Assembly (NCBI GenBank): GCA_037719575.1
Contig: JBBJMF010000076.1
Coordinates: 1-13,862, forward strand
Length of the DNA stretch: 13,862 nucleotides
Origin: JAWWPG01 sp037719575
Lineage (GTDB): Bacteria > Actinomycetota > Actinomycetes > Propionibacteriales > Nocardioidaceae
Direction of reading: 5' to 3'
The notes under the pieces were generated by a model. The model was given only the letters and a program-made list of their open reading frames with translations, was not told the origin of the DNA and searched no databases. The position numbers and the translations under genes are program-made. This document shows, piece by piece, positions 13,729 through 13,862 of this stretch. The stretch's first letter is position 1. Every line of letters begins with the position of its first letter.

Positions 13729-13781
13729 CCCCAGCGATCGGCGCGGCTCTCGCCGGCGTCTGAGAAACGGCAGAATGCGCT

Positions 13782-13790
13782 TGTGGATAA
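13782..13790 (-). promoter_or_regulatory. perfect DnaA-box 9-mer
   Basis: TGTGGATAA on the plus strand is TTATCCACA on the minus strand, identical to the Escherichia coli high-affinity DnaA box and permitted by the actinobacterial consensus. It sits in the divergent gap, 12 bases upstream of the -35 of the SOS promoter. Function not shown; a single 9-mer can occur by chance. Confidence 0.35.
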
Positions 13791-13802
13791 CGGCTTCCAG
13801 GG

Positions 13803-13831
13803 TTGAGACGGGCACCAAGGTAAGATAGGAT
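13803..13831 (+). promoter_or_regulatory. sigma-A-type promoter of the right-edge gene
   Basis: TTGAGA (13803-13808) and TAGGAT (13826-13831) are separated by exactly 17 bases. Seven bases after the -10 comes the ATG at 13839, the usual geometry of a leaderless transcript. It is the best promoter match in the window. Its -10 overlaps the first base of the SOS box. Confidence 0.7.
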
Positions 13832-13846
13832 CGAACACATGTTCGA
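13831..13846. promoter_or_regulatory. perfect actinobacterial SOS box (LexA operator)
   Basis: TCGAACACATGTTCGA is a perfect 16-bp palindrome that matches the LexA consensus of mycobacteria and relatives, TCGAAC-N4-GTTCGA, at every fixed position. It covers the last base of the -10, the predicted transcription start and the first codons, an ideal place for LexA repression. Binding itself is inferred. Confidence 0.8.
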
Positions 13847-13862
13847 GACGATCGACCCACCC
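13839..13862 (+). CDS. start of an SOS-regulated gene, cut by the window edge
   Basis: Only eight codons are visible: MFETIDPP. The ATG lies 7 bases after a consensus-like -10 and inside the SOS box, so a leaderless, LexA-controlled gene is the simplest reading. In Actinobacteria, genes with an SOS box over the start often encode DUF222/HNH endonuclease-domain proteins (the 13E12 repeat family), and an MFE-type start would suit that, but eight residues cannot identify the product. There is no Shine-Dalgarno, as expected for a leaderless start. Confidence 0.5.

Noticed and set aside
1..13862. CRISPR array, insertion sequence, prophage or biosynthetic cluster
   Set aside because: No spaced direct repeats, transposase, integrase or phage-like proteins; gene content and order are those of a conserved core island.

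Overview
The window is high-GC, gene-dense DNA with GTG/ATG starts, four-base ATGA gene overlaps and leaderless-type promoters, all typical of Actinobacteria. The order tRNA-Leu / fhaA-fhaB-pstP-rodA-pbpA-pknB / crgA / rhomboid / ppiA is the conserved actinobacterial cell-wall and division island, which in known genomes lies fairly close to oriC. The short FhaA, the absence of a pknA gene between pbpA and pknB, and the neighbours suggest a Propionibacteriales or Nocardioides-like organism; this placement is inference.

Layout. (1) 1-53: 5' part of a tRNA-Leu(CAG) on the minus strand, divergent from fhaA. (2) 223-7666: a tightly packed plus-strand operon for phospho-signalling and wall growth: two FHA phosphothreonine readers (FhaA, FhaB), the PP2C phosphatase PstP, the SEDS glycosyltransferase RodA, the class B transpeptidase PbpA and the PASTA Ser/Thr kinase PknB. 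(3) 7680-8468: a minus-strand DUF881 membrane protein, convergent with pknB and divergent from crgA (8559-8810). (4) 8916-10352: minus-strand ppiA (cyclophilin) followed by a zinc-finger rhomboid protease. (5) 10581-12928: three plus-strand genes: a membrane protein with 11-residue helical repeats, an APH-fold phosphotransferase and a SIMPL-domain protein. (6) 12933-13714: a minus-strand pair, DUF3817 membrane protein then a PPOX/F420-type split-barrel protein. (7) 13803-13862: a promoter carrying a perfect actinobacterial SOS (LexA) box that overlaps the start codon of a gene running off the right edge.

How the genes fit together. In established mycobacterial and corynebacterial work PknB senses wall precursors through its PASTA domains, phosphorylates wall and division proteins, FHA proteins read the marks, and PstP erases them. 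RodA and PbpA build peptidoglycan, and CrgA is a small divisome protein known to bind PbpA and FtsZ partners. Every component is intact by motif inspection.

No CRISPR array, insertion sequence or prophage is visible. The core of the window is a well-known island. The less ordinary signals are the SOS-box/leaderless promoter at the right end, two sites with DnaA-box-like sequences (8868-8899 and 13782-13790), an 11-codon mini-ORF linking pbpA to pknB by two ATGA overlaps, the hendecad-repeat protein at 10581, and matching Pro/Thr/Ser-rich extracellular tails on both PknB and PstP.
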